Source of the DNA: VRUE01 sp963844395
Lineage (GTDB): Bacteria; Actinomycetota; Thermoleophilia; Solirubrobacterales; 70-9
DNA: 64,000 nucleotides
Reading direction: 5' to 3'
NCBI GenBank assembly: GCA_963844395.1
Contig: CAWJNX010000001.1
Location: forward strand, 558,001 to 622,000
Numbering within the stretch: position 1 is the first letter of the stretch; every line of letters begins with the position of its first letter. The position numbers and the translations under genes were made by a program. This document shows positions 28,843 to 37,480 of the stretch, piece after piece. The notes beneath the pieces are model-generated. The model made no database searches. It saw only the letters and a list, made by a program, of their open reading frames with translations, and had not been told where the DNA came from.

Positions 28843-29842
28843 CCGTTCCGAGGATCGTCTCCACGAGCAGACTAGGGTCTCGCCTCGTCGGAGCCGCCCC
28901 CGCCGCCCGCTTTTCCAACGGCAGAGCCCGCGGATCGGTGAGCGGCCGCATCCGCCCGCTGCGGATCAGCGCTTCGTCAACGCCGCCGAGGCGGCCGCCG
29001 TAGGTGGTGTAGACGGGCGTGCCTAGCGCCGCCGCCTCGCGGTTCATCGTGCCGCCTGCGGAGACGACCAGATCGGCGAGCGCGACGAGGCTCTGCGCCT
29101 CGACCGCGCCGGGCGGCACGATCAGCGACGGCAGGCCGAGGCTCTCGATGAACGCCCGCTGCTCCCCAGTGCGGGGCAGGACAACGGCGTGCACACCGTT
29201 GTCCTTGCCGAGCCGGGCAAGGACCTTGGGGAAGAGCGGGTTCGACTTGCGGTGGTAGAGGGAGACGTCGGGCGGCGGGCGGACGATCACCACGACCCGT
29301 GACGTGTCGACAGACAGACGGTGCAGCGCCTCGGGGTCGGGCTCGAAGTCGTAGAGGTAGTACTCCTCCTTTAGACCCGGATAGGGAAAGAGCTTCTCCG
29401 GGCCGACGCCGAAACGGCGCAGCCGCTCCGGCGGCACGGAGTCGGGGAACATCACTCGTTTTGCCAGGCGACAACCGATTCGGTGCTGGGTGACGGCGTA
29501 CTCGTAGTCGTGCATGTTCGCCTCGGGAATGCCGAGCGCGCGGGCGGCGATCGCCAGGTCATTCGAGCCGTGAGCGACGGCGAGGTCGAAGGCGCGACCG
29601 CGCCCGAAGCTCAACATCCCGGCCGTGCGGGCGCCGAGCCGGTAGGCCTTACGCAGGCGCGAGGCGCCACCATGCTGACCGATCGGCGTGTGCTCGAGGC
29701 CGTGCAGGTCGAGCAAGGCCTGCGTCTGGGCGTAATCGCGCGAGGTCACCTCGACCTCGTGGCCCTGGGCGCGAAGCCGCTCGATGATCGGGCGAAGCAC
29801 CAGCACATGCGCCGGCGCACTCATGTCCACCCAGATGTTCAT
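28802..29842 (-). CDS. DUF354 family protein, glycosyltransferase-like
   Basis: 346 residues from MNIWVDMSAPAHVLVLRPIIERLRAQGHEV, a GT-B-like N-terminal Rossmann half. Further blocks: 'AVAHGSNDLAIAARALGIPEANMHDYEYAVTQHRIGCRLAKRVMFPDSVP', 'PGLKEEYYLYDFEPD', 'IVRPPPDVSLYHRKSNPLFPKVL' and the GT-B-like C-terminal 'ADLVVSAGGTMNREAAALGTPVYTTYGG'. DUF354 proteins accompany surface-polysaccharide genes and resemble UDP-GlcNAc epimerase/glycosyltransferase folds; donor and acceptor unknown. The ATG is chosen because homology starts there; the frame runs 150 nt further upstream without a better start. Confidence 0.85.
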   Translation of the reverse strand: MNIWVDMSAPAHVLVLRPIIERLRAQGHEVEVTSRDYAQTQALLDLHGLEHTPIGQHGGASRLRKAYRLGARTAGMLSFGRGRAFDLAVAHGSNDLAIAARALGIPEANMHDYEYAVTQHRIGCRLAKRVMFPDSVPPERLRRFGVGPEKLFPYPGLKEEYYLYDFEPDPEALHRLSVDTSRVVVIVRPPPDVSLYHRKSNPLFPKVLARLGKDNGVHAVVLPRTGEQRAFIESLGLPSLIVPPGAVEAQSLVALADLVVSAGGTMNREAAALGTPVYTTYGGRLGGVDEALIRSGRMRPLTDPRALPLEKRAAGAAPTRRDPSLLVETILGTVGAPDPAESYSTK

Positions 29843-29882
29843 CCGAACGACCCCATTGGCTCGTACGGGGCGGCAACCCCTT

Positions 29883-30869
29883 CTAGAAGATCCCATACTC
29901 ACGTACCAGCGGCTCCAGGCGAGTCTCGAAAAGGAGGGCGAGTAGCCCCTGCTCGAGCTCGTCCCCGAGCCGGCTCCCCTCCTCGAACGCATCCGAGTTC
30001 CGTGCCTCGCTCCGAGATATGCGCTCCAACTCCTCTCGAATCGCCCCGTCGCCGAGCATTCCGAGAAAGCGATCGTAGGCGCCGATGGCGCGGATCCCAG
30101 CGTCCACTGCCTCGAGCTCCATGAAGGCCCACGCGATGCGGTCGATCGACGGACGTTCCAGTGCCGTGGTCAGGAAAGGGCTGATGTCAGGCGACCTGTA
30201 GCGATGACAAAGCAAAATCGGCAGTAGGCCGCCGGCGAAGAGAACCTTGCGCGACGTTCCCAGCTTCAGATTTCGCAAAGCCCACTTCTGGCCCGTCCCC
30301 TCGCGCTCCTTGCCGACGAAATCGACGCAGATCGTCCGCCAGTAGCGAATCAAGTCGTTGAGGAAGAACCGCGGTGGGCGATAATCCTTGACCGACTCGT
30401 CCAGGTAACCCGCCAACACCCGCTCGCGGCAGGCACGGTGAGCCGACTCGTTGGCTACGGCGACAGACTCCAGGAGAAGCAACATTCTCCTGGTCAAGTT
30501 CTTGTTGTCGTCCGCATCGAGGCCGATGCGTTCGACGAGATGGTCGCAGAAAACCGTCGTTCCAAATACCCCTTGCGTGCCAGGTGTGCGTGCCTCAGTC
30601 CCGATCGTCTGCTTTACATCGGTCAGTGCCGGATGCACCCCGTTGCGCTCTGCCCCATTGACGAGGATCGCCCAATCGGCGTCGCTGTGCTGCGTCAGCT
30701 CCCAGCGACCCCATGATCCGAAAAGCGTTAGGCAGGTGTCAGGATCGACCGGCGCCCCGTCGAATCGATTCCGCATCTCCCCTAGCCGGACCTCGGTCAG
30801 CGCCCTCGCTTCGGTCAGGTTCGGAAACCCCCTGTCGCTGCGCGCAGCGAGTTGTTCGAGGGCGGTCAA
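29883..30869 (-). CDS. Nucleotidyltransferase-fold protein
   Basis: 328 residues. The polymerase-beta-type NTase signature 'LFGSWGRWELTQHSDADWAIL' (GS...DxD; residues ~49-69) gives two of the metal-binding acids. The C-terminal ~200 residues are helical ('PPRFFLNDLIRYWRTICVDFVGKE', 'FMELEAVDAGIRAIGAYDRFLGML'), like DUF294/GlnD-type proteins. It probably transfers a nucleotide to a small molecule or protein; no substrate can be named. It follows the TIM-barrel gene by 15 nt on the same strand. The start is TTG without an evident ribosome-binding site and may really lie downstream. First gene of what looks like an accessory island. Confidence 0.7.
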   Translation of the reverse strand: MTALEQLAARSDRGFPNLTEARALTEVRLGEMRNRFDGAPVDPDTCLTLFGSWGRWELTQHSDADWAILVNGAERNGVHPALTDVKQTIGTEARTPGTQGVFGTTVFCDHLVERIGLDADDNKNLTRRMLLLLESVAVANESAHRACRERVLAGYLDESVKDYRPPRFFLNDLIRYWRTICVDFVGKEREGTGQKWALRNLKLGTSRKVLFAGGLLPILLCHRYRSPDISPFLTTALERPSIDRIAWAFMELEAVDAGIRAIGAYDRFLGMLGDGAIREELERISRSEARNSDAFEEGSRLGDELEQGLLALLFETRLEPLVREYGIF

Positions 30870-30884
30870 GTGAGCACGATGGGG

Positions 30885-31571
30885 CTAGCGAGGTTCCGCC
30901 TCGAGAATCCAGGGAACGTCTCGGCAGCGGGAGAGCAGCGGTGCAAAGAGCTCTTCATCCTCGACGCTCAGCGGGACGTGCCGGAGTTCGCTCGAGATCG
31001 AACTGACATGAACGTGCCTGAGGCGAGAGGCAAAGCGATCGAGCAGGTCCCCGGCAACCTCCATCGTCGGGTTAACCGTCCACGCATGCGCGACATCGAA
31101 GCAAAAACCAGCCGATGGCAAGGCTGCGAAGAGCACCTCCAGCTCCTGACCATTCCTACCCGCCGGCTTGCGCGAGTCCATGTTCTCGATCGTGAGGCGC
31201 CCCCCGAGGGACGCGTAGGGCGCTGGATCGTCGATCTGGTCCGGGTGCAACACGATGGCGTCAACCACCGCGGGCAGTTCTGACAGCCGATCCACCATGT
31301 CAGCCTCGGGCATCCGACGGTCCTTGCTCGGACCGTGGACGCTCAGATACCGAAAAGGCAGGGGCGGTTCGCTCGCCAAGAACTCAAGGAGATCGGGAAG
31401 CTCATTCTCCGCGAGCGCCGTCAGCTCGACCGCGAAGCTCGATATGCGGGTTGCCTCTTCGGTCAGCGCTGTCCAATCGCCGCGACGGTCGGCCATGTAG
31501 CCGGTGGACGCCCCGAGCGGATGGTGCTGGAGCAGGGGAGGCGGCGTTTCCATCAGTAGTGGTGAATTCAT
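30885..31571 (-). CDS. TIM-barrel protein (sugar isomerase / AP endonuclease family 2-like)
   Basis: 228 residues. Strand-helix pattern of a xylose isomerase-like TIM barrel: 'HHPLGASTGYMADRRGDW' (start), 'FAVELTALAENELPDLLEFL', 'FRYLSVHGPS', 'VLHPDQIDDPAPYASLGGRLTIENMDSRK', 'GFCFDVAHAWT' and 'LRHVHVSS...HVPL...WILEAEPR'. The metal-binding His/Glu/Asp/His/Glu set of this fold is present (HGPS, HPDQ, IENM, FDVAHA, HVHVS, EAE). It is shorter than endonuclease IV (~280). Substrate unknown. Forms a two-gene unit with the nucleotidyltransferase and is divergent from the ImmA-type protease (160 bp between starts). Confidence 0.7.
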   Translation of the reverse strand: MNSPLLMETPPPLLQHHPLGASTGYMADRRGDWTALTEEATRISSFAVELTALAENELPDLLEFLASEPPLPFRYLSVHGPSKDRRMPEADMVDRLSELPAVVDAIVLHPDQIDDPAPYASLGGRLTIENMDSRKPAGRNGQELEVLFAALPSAGFCFDVAHAWTVNPTMEVAGDLLDRFASRLRHVHVSSISSELRHVPLSVEDEELFAPLLSRCRDVPWILEAEPR

Positions 31572-31731
31572 CCCCAGTCACGCTAGCGCTGCGACAGGAC
31601 GGTCTTCATCGCGGCCACAGCTCGGATCTGACGCCGCCCGCCAATTCGCCACGCTCGCCCGAACCAGCCAATTTCCGGATGAAGACTCGCTGCGATCACG
31701 TCCTCCCCAGGAAGTTCGATAGGGGAACGAT

Positions 31732-32559
31732 ATGCGATCGATCAAGGTGCCAATCAACCCACGAAGAGCCGACCGCTGCCAAATGCTCCTGCACTACGTA
31801 CCCGAGCCCGATGAAGTTCCCGCGGTCGCAAGGAAGGCCAGGCATGCTTGGGGGCTTGGTCCCGCCTCCCGTCTCGACATCGCCCGGGTTTGCAGGCTGC
31901 TCGACATCGAGGTCTCGTTCGTTTCGCTCGACGTGCCGGACGGAGGGGCTCAGGGATTTCTTGTACCGAGAGCCAACGGTCGGTTTCGGATCGAGGTAGA
32001 CCCAGAGCCGCCGGGGGGCTGGCAGAGTGTCCCCCCGGCTCTCCGGCGCCCACTCGCGCGCCACCGGAAGCGGTTCCTGATCGCGCACGAGCTGGCACAC
32101 ATGTTCTTCTATGAAGATGGACCGGCCGGACCGCAACGGGTCGTCTTCGACAGCGCCCGCCAGGAGGCTTTTTGCGACGAATTTGCGCGCGCCCTTTTGG
32201 TTCCCGGCGAGGTAGCCGCAGACCTGCCCTTCAGTCCGCGGAGCGCGGTGGAGATCCAGCGCCGCTTCGATGTCTCCATGGAGGTCGCGGTACGGGCCTC
32301 GGTCGCGGTCCACACTGACAAGGGCGTTGCATGGCTATTGCTCCAGCGCGCAGGGAAGACCTTGGTTCAGTGGACTTCGGCCGATCGAAGCCTCACCGCG
32401 CAGGCGCTGCAGGCATTGCGCACATTGGCGGCACGAGCCTGTCAAGACGACTCAGTCGAAGCCCTGGCTCCGATCGAACGTGCCCAGGCGCTCCATTTGC
32501 CGAAGCGCGAGCAGGTGATCGTCACCTGCGAATCCCCGGGCATCTGCTTCGGCGGTTAA
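31732..32559 (+). CDS. ImmA/IrrE family metallo-endopeptidase
   Basis: 275 residues. Zinc protease motif HELAH in 'RFLIAHELAHMFFYEDG' (about residue 118), with the third ligand region 'RQEAFCDEFARALLVP' (E-x-x-C/A-D-x-F-A) typical of DUF955. No XRE DNA-binding domain is fused. IrrE/ImmA proteins cleave or inactivate repressors in response to DNA damage or mobile elements. GGGGAACG before the ATG supports the start. It converges on the HD-domain gene with a 4-bp overlap of stop codons. A target repressor is not adjacent; the nearest XRE gene in the window is 24 kb away. Confidence 0.85.
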   Translation: MRSIKVPINPRRADRCQMLLHYVPEPDEVPAVARKARHAWGLGPASRLDIARVCRLLDIEVSFVSLDVPDGGAQGFLVPRANGRFRIEVDPEPPGGWQSVPPALRRPLARHRKRFLIAHELAHMFFYEDGPAGPQRVVFDSARQEAFCDEFARALLVPGEVAADLPFSPRSAVEIQRRFDVSMEVAVRASVAVHTDKGVAWLLLQRAGKTLVQWTSADRSLTAQALQALRTLAARACQDDSVEALAPIERAQALHLPKREQVIVTCESPGICFGG

Positions 32560-34475
32560 TCGCCTTTCAGCTTTTCCACCCTCTGTCGCAACGCTTTGAA
32601 GGTGGCCGGCATACGGGCCGCCACGCCTGCAAGGCCGGCCGCATGTTCCTTGATGACCTGCTCGACCTCAGATTCGAATCCGGCGTTGAACACCTCTGAA
32701 ACCGCAAGTCGCAGTGGCCATTCATCGGGGCCGCCGCCGATGTCCCTGTGGCGCTCCCACCGAATACCCATGTGGCGACCGAGATACGCAACAACCCGCT
32801 TCTCCTGCTCGTAGGTCACATCCCGGCGAACGAATACATAGGTGGCCCACAGCCGACTGTGGGCGTCATATATGTCACTTCCGCGCCGGGACCGGCTCCG
32901 CTCGTAGGTGACGAAAGGTGCTATGCCGGCCTGCTGTTGAACCAACACCTCCGCCAACTTCAGCCTCATATCCGGCGATGGAATCCAAAGTAGGATCTTG
33001 GGTTCCGTCCCCAATCCGGCAAAGCGCTGGGCTGCAGCCTCCAATTTCGCGCGGTCGGACGGAGCCCCGTATTCGTCGTAAGCGTGCAGCGGGGAAACGT
33101 CCCGTGCCCCAGCCCGGGCAGCGATTCGAAACAGCCTGCGATCTTTCAGATCCCTCGCCAGCTTGGCGCTGGCATTGAGGAGCGGCCGGACGCGTTGGTC
33201 GAAAGGCTCTTCCGACACCCTGGAGAGATGGTCCAGCAGGCCGTCATCGCCCAGACGACAGAACTCGTTCTCCATCCGTTCGCGTACCTTGGTCTCGACC
33301 CTGCCCAAGGGGTGTTTCTCCCATTCCTTCTTGCTCATCTTCTTCTTGCCGGCGGCGTGCTCAAGCTCTGCCCGGTAAGCTGGGACCTGGCCGATCGAGA
33401 ACGAGGTTCGACTAGCCGCCTCGTCGATCAGCCCATGCTCAGTGGCCACGGACCACCAGAGAGCCCATTCCCAGCGCTCGATACTCTCACCGAGCATCGC
33501 GTCGGCGGCCAGCTTGGCGGGGTGGACCAGCGCTCGCTCGCTCAGCTCGTAGCGGTAGCGAAGCGCCTTGAGGAGCTCGGACACGATGTCCGTTCTCTCA
33601 TGTCCGTCACGAACGATATTTAGGGCAAGGCGCCTACTGAAGGGCCCACGTTCGCTGGGAGTGACGAAGAACGCCGAGACGAAACGTCGCCCCAGGCTCT
33701 CCGGCAAGCCTGCAAAGAGATGGTCGCGATCCAGATAATCGAGCAAGTCCGCGCAGATGGTGTTGCCGACCAAGTCGGCACAGAACGGATACTGCATCTC
33801 ATTCAACGCAGGGGTGTCCTCGCCTTTCGAGATGATGAGTGGGAAGAGCTCTTCGTGCAGTTCCCCACCAGGGTCCAGTAACGTCCTTTCGACGGCCTCG
33901 CGGTCTCCTTTTCCCGTCCCTCCTAGCTGCGCCATGCGCTTGACGACATCGGCGCGCAGCTGATTCCACAACTTGCGGAAGCGGTCTTCGTTCTCGTCGT
34001 GCGGCTCTAGGACCTGGAGATCGTCCTCAACGGTATGTCCGGCCGGGACATGGCACAGGTCATGCAAAAGGGCACCGAGGCGCGTCAGGATCGTGGCCCG
34101 TCCCCATTCCTCGGGCGCCGAGCGTTCGGCGTCTCCGCGTCTCCACTCAGCGAACAAGTCCTCCTTCACGCCATGCAGTTCCCCACTCTGATTCCACACG
34201 ACCTCCAGCAGATCCTGGGCAACGCTCAGTGCCCCCAGACAGTGAGAGAAACGCGTGTGGACGGCACCCGGATACACGTAGTGGGTATTGCCAAGCTGAT
34301 GGACTCGCCTGAGCCGTTGGAATGGACGAGAGTCGATGACAGCGACCTCGAGCTTAGTGAGGAAGATGTCGCCATGCACGGGATCGGTGATCACCTTCCC
34401 GGGCGCCAGGACCGAACTCGGCAATCCCCACGGTTCGCAGTCGCGGTCGCCTGGATTTAGCCCGTAGTTCGGCAT
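32556..34475 (-). CDS. HD-domain phosphohydrolase (SAMHD1/dGTPase-like)
   Basis: 639 residues. N-terminal HD core: 'DPVHGDIFLTKLEVAVIDSRPFQRLRRVHQLGNTHYVYPGAVHTRFSHCLGALSVAQDLLE' (first His), 'RLGALLHDLCHVPAGHTVEDD' (HD pair), and 'CADLLDYLDRDHLFAGLPES' (distal Asp). The order and spacing match SAMHD1/YdhJ-type enzymes. The C-terminal half is charged, with a basic patch 'YERSRSRRGSDIYDAHSRLW'. Expected activity: hydrolysis of dNTPs or another nucleotide phosphate. With the ImmA protease and NTase genes nearby, a defensive role is possible but inferred. Confidence 0.83.
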   Translation of the reverse strand: MPNYGLNPGDRDCEPWGLPSSVLAPGKVITDPVHGDIFLTKLEVAVIDSRPFQRLRRVHQLGNTHYVYPGAVHTRFSHCLGALSVAQDLLEVVWNQSGELHGVKEDLFAEWRRGDAERSAPEEWGRATILTRLGALLHDLCHVPAGHTVEDDLQVLEPHDENEDRFRKLWNQLRADVVKRMAQLGGTGKGDREAVERTLLDPGGELHEELFPLIISKGEDTPALNEMQYPFCADLVGNTICADLLDYLDRDHLFAGLPESLGRRFVSAFFVTPSERGPFSRRLALNIVRDGHERTDIVSELLKALRYRYELSERALVHPAKLAADAMLGESIERWEWALWWSVATEHGLIDEAASRTSFSIGQVPAYRAELEHAAGKKKMSKKEWEKHPLGRVETKVRERMENEFCRLGDDGLLDHLSRVSEEPFDQRVRPLLNASAKLARDLKDRRLFRIAARAGARDVSPLHAYDEYGAPSDRAKLEAAAQRFAGLGTEPKILLWIPSPDMRLKLAEVLVQQQAGIAPFVTYERSRSRRGSDIYDAHSRLWATYVFVRRDVTYEQEKRVVAYLGRHMGIRWERHRDIGGGPDEWPLRLAVSEVFNAGFESEVEQVIKEHAAGLAGVAARMPATFKALRQRVEKLKGD

Positions 34476-34589
34476 GGCGCGTAATCCTCACATAGCCTCA
34501 ACCGTTCACCAAGCACCGAATGACTATTTGCGAACCACTGTGTGTGTAGCAACGTCCTCGTGGGCTACCCAGGCGCGGACGAACTGCGT

Positions 34590-35885
34590 TCAGGCAGCCG
34601 CAGGGGAGAGCCGCGGATAGAGCGGGTAGCGGTCCATCAGCGCTTTGGTCCGCTCCGTCAGAGAGTCGCGCTCGGCCTCGAAGCGCTCCGAGAGCGCACT
34701 GCAGATCACGGCGGCGATCTCGGTCATGTCGTCCTCGACCATGCCGCGGGTGGTCAGCGCCGGGGTACCGATCCGCAGGCCGGAGGGGTTCATCGGCGGT
34801 CGCGCGTCAAAGGGGATCGCGTTGCGGTTGACCGTGATTCCCACCTGCTCGAGACGGTCCTCAGCGGTCTTGCCGTCGAGCCCGCTCGGCGTCAGGTTGA
34901 CCAGCACGAGGTGGACGTCGGTGCCGCCGGTCAGCACCGGCACGCCCCCCGCCTCCAGGCCGGCGGCCAGCGCCTGCGCGTTGGCGATCGTCTGCCGCTG
35001 GCGCTCGCGGAACTGCTCGCCGGCGGCGATCCGCAGCGCCACCGCCTTGGCGGCGATCGTGTGCATCAGCGGGCCGCCCTGCTGGCCGGGGAAGATCGCT
35101 TTGTCGATCGCTTTGGCGTGTTCGGAGCGGCAGAGGATCATGCCGCTGCGCGGCCCGCACAGGGTCTTGTGGATCGTCGTCGTGACCACGTCGGCATGCG
35201 GGACCGGGTTGGGATGCTCGCCGGCGGCGACTAGACCCGCGAAGTGGGCCATGTCGACCATCAGCTTGGCGCCGACCGAGTCGGCGATCTGACGGAATGC
35301 GGCGAAGTCGAGCTGGCGCGGGTAGGCGGACCAGCCGGCGACGATCACCTTCGGCCGGTGCTCGTCCGCGAGGCTCGCGACCTCGTCCATGTCCACGCGC
35401 AGATCCTCTCGGCGCACGTGGTAGGCGACCGGGTTGTAGAGCTTGCCGGAGACGTTGATCGTCATCCCGTGGCTGAGGTGGCCGCCGTGGTCGAGCGCCA
35501 TGCCGAGGAACGTGTCGCCCGGTTCGAGCAGCGCCATGTAGGCAGCGTTGTTGGCCTGGGCGCCGGCGTGAGCCTGGACGTTGGCGTGCTCGGCGCCGAA
35601 CAGCTCCTTGGCCCGGTCGATCGCCAGCTGCTCGGCGACGTCAACCTCCTCGCAACCGCCGTAGTAACGGCGCCCGGGGTAGCCCTCGGCGTACTTGTTG
35701 GTCAGAACTGAGCCAACCGCTTCCAGCACAGCCTGCGGCACGAAGTTCTCCGAGGCGATCATCTCCAGCGTCCCCTGCTGGCGCCGCAGCTCGGCCTCCA
35801 GCACCGCGGCGATCTCGGAATCGACCTCGGTAAGAGGCGCGCTTTGGAGGTTCTCGGGAAGGTCCGTCACAACCCGAGCGACCAT
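34590..35885 (-). CDS. glyA: Serine hydroxymethyltransferase
   Basis: About 431 residues from MVARVVTDLPEN. It makes glycine and methylene-tetrahydrofolate from serine. Seen: 'LEMIASENFVPQAVLEAVGS', 'TNKYAEGYPGRRYYGGCEEVD', 'HAGAQANNAAYMALLEPGDTFLGM', and the PLP lysine in 'DVVTTTIHKTLCGPRSG'. The C-terminal 'RIGTPALTTRGMVEDDM' is also standard. An upstream extension in frame to 36062 overlaps the divergent secreted-protein gene and is not used. Starts of glyA and that gene are only 29 bp apart. Confidence 0.97.
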   Translation of the reverse strand: MVARVVTDLPENLQSAPLTEVDSEIAAVLEAELRRQQGTLEMIASENFVPQAVLEAVGSVLTNKYAEGYPGRRYYGGCEEVDVAEQLAIDRAKELFGAEHANVQAHAGAQANNAAYMALLEPGDTFLGMALDHGGHLSHGMTINVSGKLYNPVAYHVRREDLRVDMDEVASLADEHRPKVIVAGWSAYPRQLDFAAFRQIADSVGAKLMVDMAHFAGLVAAGEHPNPVPHADVVTTTIHKTLCGPRSGMILCRSEHAKAIDKAIFPGQQGGPLMHTIAAKAVALRIAAGEQFRERQRQTIANAQALAAGLEAGGVPVLTGGTDVHLVLVNLTPSGLDGKTAEDRLEQVGITVNRNAIPFDARPPMNPSGLRIGTPALTTRGMVEDDMTEIAAVICSALSERFEAERDSLTERTKALMDRYPLYPRLSPAAA

Positions 35886-35914
35886 ACCAACGGACCGGGA
35901 TAGCCTTCGCGGCC

Positions 35915-36742
35915 GTGAATGGCACTTTGACTCGCCTAGCGCTGCTTGGCGTCGCAGCCACCGTGCTTGCGTTGGCCGCCCACGGCGGTATAGCCGCTGC
36001 TGCTGGCGTTCCGAGCGATGCCGCCCTCGAGGAGGACAATCCTTGCGCCGGTCCGGGTTCAAACGAGCTCCTCTGTCCCGACCTGCGGGTAGGCCCCGCC
36101 GCCGACTTGTACGTCGAGCGGCGCGGCTCGGGCGGCTACAGCGGCGGCCGCGGTGCCCTGCTCCACGCCGACAACGACATCCGCTCCCGCGGGCGCGGCC
36201 CGATGGAGCTGCGAGGGCGCCGCTACAAGCGCGACTGGATGCGGGTCAACCAGGCGATCTACAGGGCCGGCGGCGGCGTGGAGGTCTTCCGCACCGAGGC
36301 CAGGCTCCACTTCTACAGCGTCGGTTACGCCTGGGGCGGCTCCTACTGGAAGGTAGAGAACCCGCTCAGCATGGAGATCTGGACGCTGGACGACGGGCGG
36401 CGGCCGCTACAGCGAGTCCGCAAGGGACCGAAGGTCTTCTACTGCTTTCGCGACCTGGAGCGAACCAAGGCGATGAGGCGCTCGCCCCGCCACCGCGTCT
36501 ATCCCGGCTGCAGCCAGGACGCTGGGCGCAAGCGAGTCCGGCTAGGCACCTCGGTCGGCTGGTCGGACATCTACCCCTCCGACTACGACCGCCAGTGGGT
36601 CAACGTCAGCGGCCTGCGCGGCTGCTTCGCCTTCGTCATGCGCGTCGACCCCGAGAACCTCCTCCACGAGGAGCACGAGGGCAACAACCGCTCGGTCCGC
36701 ATCGTCCGGCTGCCGTACCGGGCCGGTCCCCAGAACTGCTGA
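35915..36742 (+). CDS. Secreted lysyl-oxidase-like protein
   Basis: 275 residues from a GTG. A signal peptide covers residues 1-30 (LALLGVAATVLALAAHGGIAAAAG). The body matches the overall pattern of the lysyl oxidase family: 'ELLCPDLRVGPAADLYVER', 'LHFYSVGYAW', 'SVGWSDIYPSDYDRQWVNVSGLRGCFAFVMRVDPENLLHEEHEGNN'. The copper-binding talon of true lysyl oxidases (HxHxH) is not visible; only one His lies in the equivalent 'EARLHFYS' stretch. It is therefore likely a non-oxidase or altered member acting outside the membrane. Convergent with tsaC, with a hairpin between. Confidence 0.7.
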   Translation: MNGTLTRLALLGVAATVLALAAHGGIAAAAGVPSDAALEEDNPCAGPGSNELLCPDLRVGPAADLYVERRGSGGYSGGRGALLHADNDIRSRGRGPMELRGRRYKRDWMRVNQAIYRAGGGVEVFRTEARLHFYSVGYAWGGSYWKVENPLSMEIWTLDDGRRPLQRVRKGPKVFYCFRDLERTKAMRRSPRHRVYPGCSQDAGRKRVRLGTSVGWSDIYPSDYDRQWVNVSGLRGCFAFVMRVDPENLLHEEHEGNNRSVRIVRLPYRAGPQNC

Positions 36743-36743
36743 G

Positions 36744-36791
36744 CTTCCGGTGCGCTTATGTGCCTATCGACGACAAAAGGCGCACCGGAAG
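36744..36791. terminator. Palindrome between convergent genes
   Basis: Perfect 12-bp arms CTTCCGGTGCGC (36744-36755) and GCGCACCGGAAG (36780-36791) around a 24-nt spacer. It begins 2 nt after the lysyl-oxidase-like stop and ends 2 nt before the tsaC stop, so it can serve both as a bidirectional terminator. The spacer, read on the minus strand, contains CGATAGGCACAT, similar to the spacer cores of the elements at 28072, 50477 and 52184. Confidence 0.65.
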
Positions 36792-36792
36792 G

Positions 36793-37413
36793 TCAGGCGA
36801 GGACGCGGGCCAGGTCTTTTGGCGAGACGGCGCCTTCGCGGAGCACCTTCCACTCACCGCTCTCGTCGTAGCGGCTGAGGTCGACCACGGTCGAGGGTTG
36901 ACCGGTGAGGGCGCCACCGTCGATTGTCAGGTCGGCGCCGTCAACGATCTCCGGCGGCACCTCGTTGAAGCTGCTCGGCGGGGGCTCGCCACTGCGATTG
37001 GCCGAGGTCTGGAAGAGCGGGCACATTGCGCCGCTCAGTGGGCCGTCGATCAGCCTTATCCCGAGCCGCTCGGGGTCCTCGCGGCAGGCGAGCGGGTAGC
37101 GATGCCCGGGATTCGCCACGACCAGCGTCAGCGGTCCTGGCAGCAGCGCGCCGGCCGCCTTGCGGGTGCGCGGTCCGAGTCCCTCAACCAGCTCCCGCAT
37201 TGTCAACGGCGACAGGTACATGACCGCTGAGGATTTGCCCTCATCGCGCCCCTTGAGCCGGTGAATGCGCGCGATCGCGGTGGCGTCTAGCGGGTCGCAG
37301 GCGAGGCCGTAGAGGCCATCGGCCGGGAAGACGACCACGCCGCCCCCGGCGATGCAGCTCTCCAATGCGGCGCGGGCTGCAGCGGCGCCGTCGCGTTCTA
37401 TCGATACCAGCAA
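36793..37413 (-). CDS. tsaC: Threonylcarbamoyl-AMP synthase (Sua5/YrdC family)
   Basis: 206 residues from a TTG start. Makes threonylcarbamoyl-AMP for the t6A37 tRNA modification. YrdC domain: 'GGVVVFPADGLYGLACDPLDATAIARIHRLKGR' (the K/R-x-R, S/T-x-N type site starts here), 'GPLTLVV', 'LGIRLIDGPL' and 'LFQTSANRSGEPPPSSFNEV'. The TTG is chosen because GGGAGGAGG lies 5 nt before it; the ATG at 37446 has no ribosome-binding site. Gene order rpmE-DUF1385-prfA-prmC-tsaC is a conserved translation cluster. Confidence 0.9.
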   Translation of the reverse strand: MLVSIERDGAAAARAALESCIAGGGVVVFPADGLYGLACDPLDATAIARIHRLKGRDEGKSSAVMYLSPLTMRELVEGLGPRTRKAAGALLPGPLTLVVANPGHRYPLACREDPERLGIRLIDGPLSGAMCPLFQTSANRSGEPPPSSFNEVPPEIVDGADLTIDGGALTGQPSTVVDLSRYDESGEWKVLREGAVSPKDLARVLA

Positions 37414-37480
37414 CGAGCCCTCCTCCCGGGCACTTTTGTTCCGCATAGCGAGATAAAAGCGCCCCAAGCACCGATTGAGG

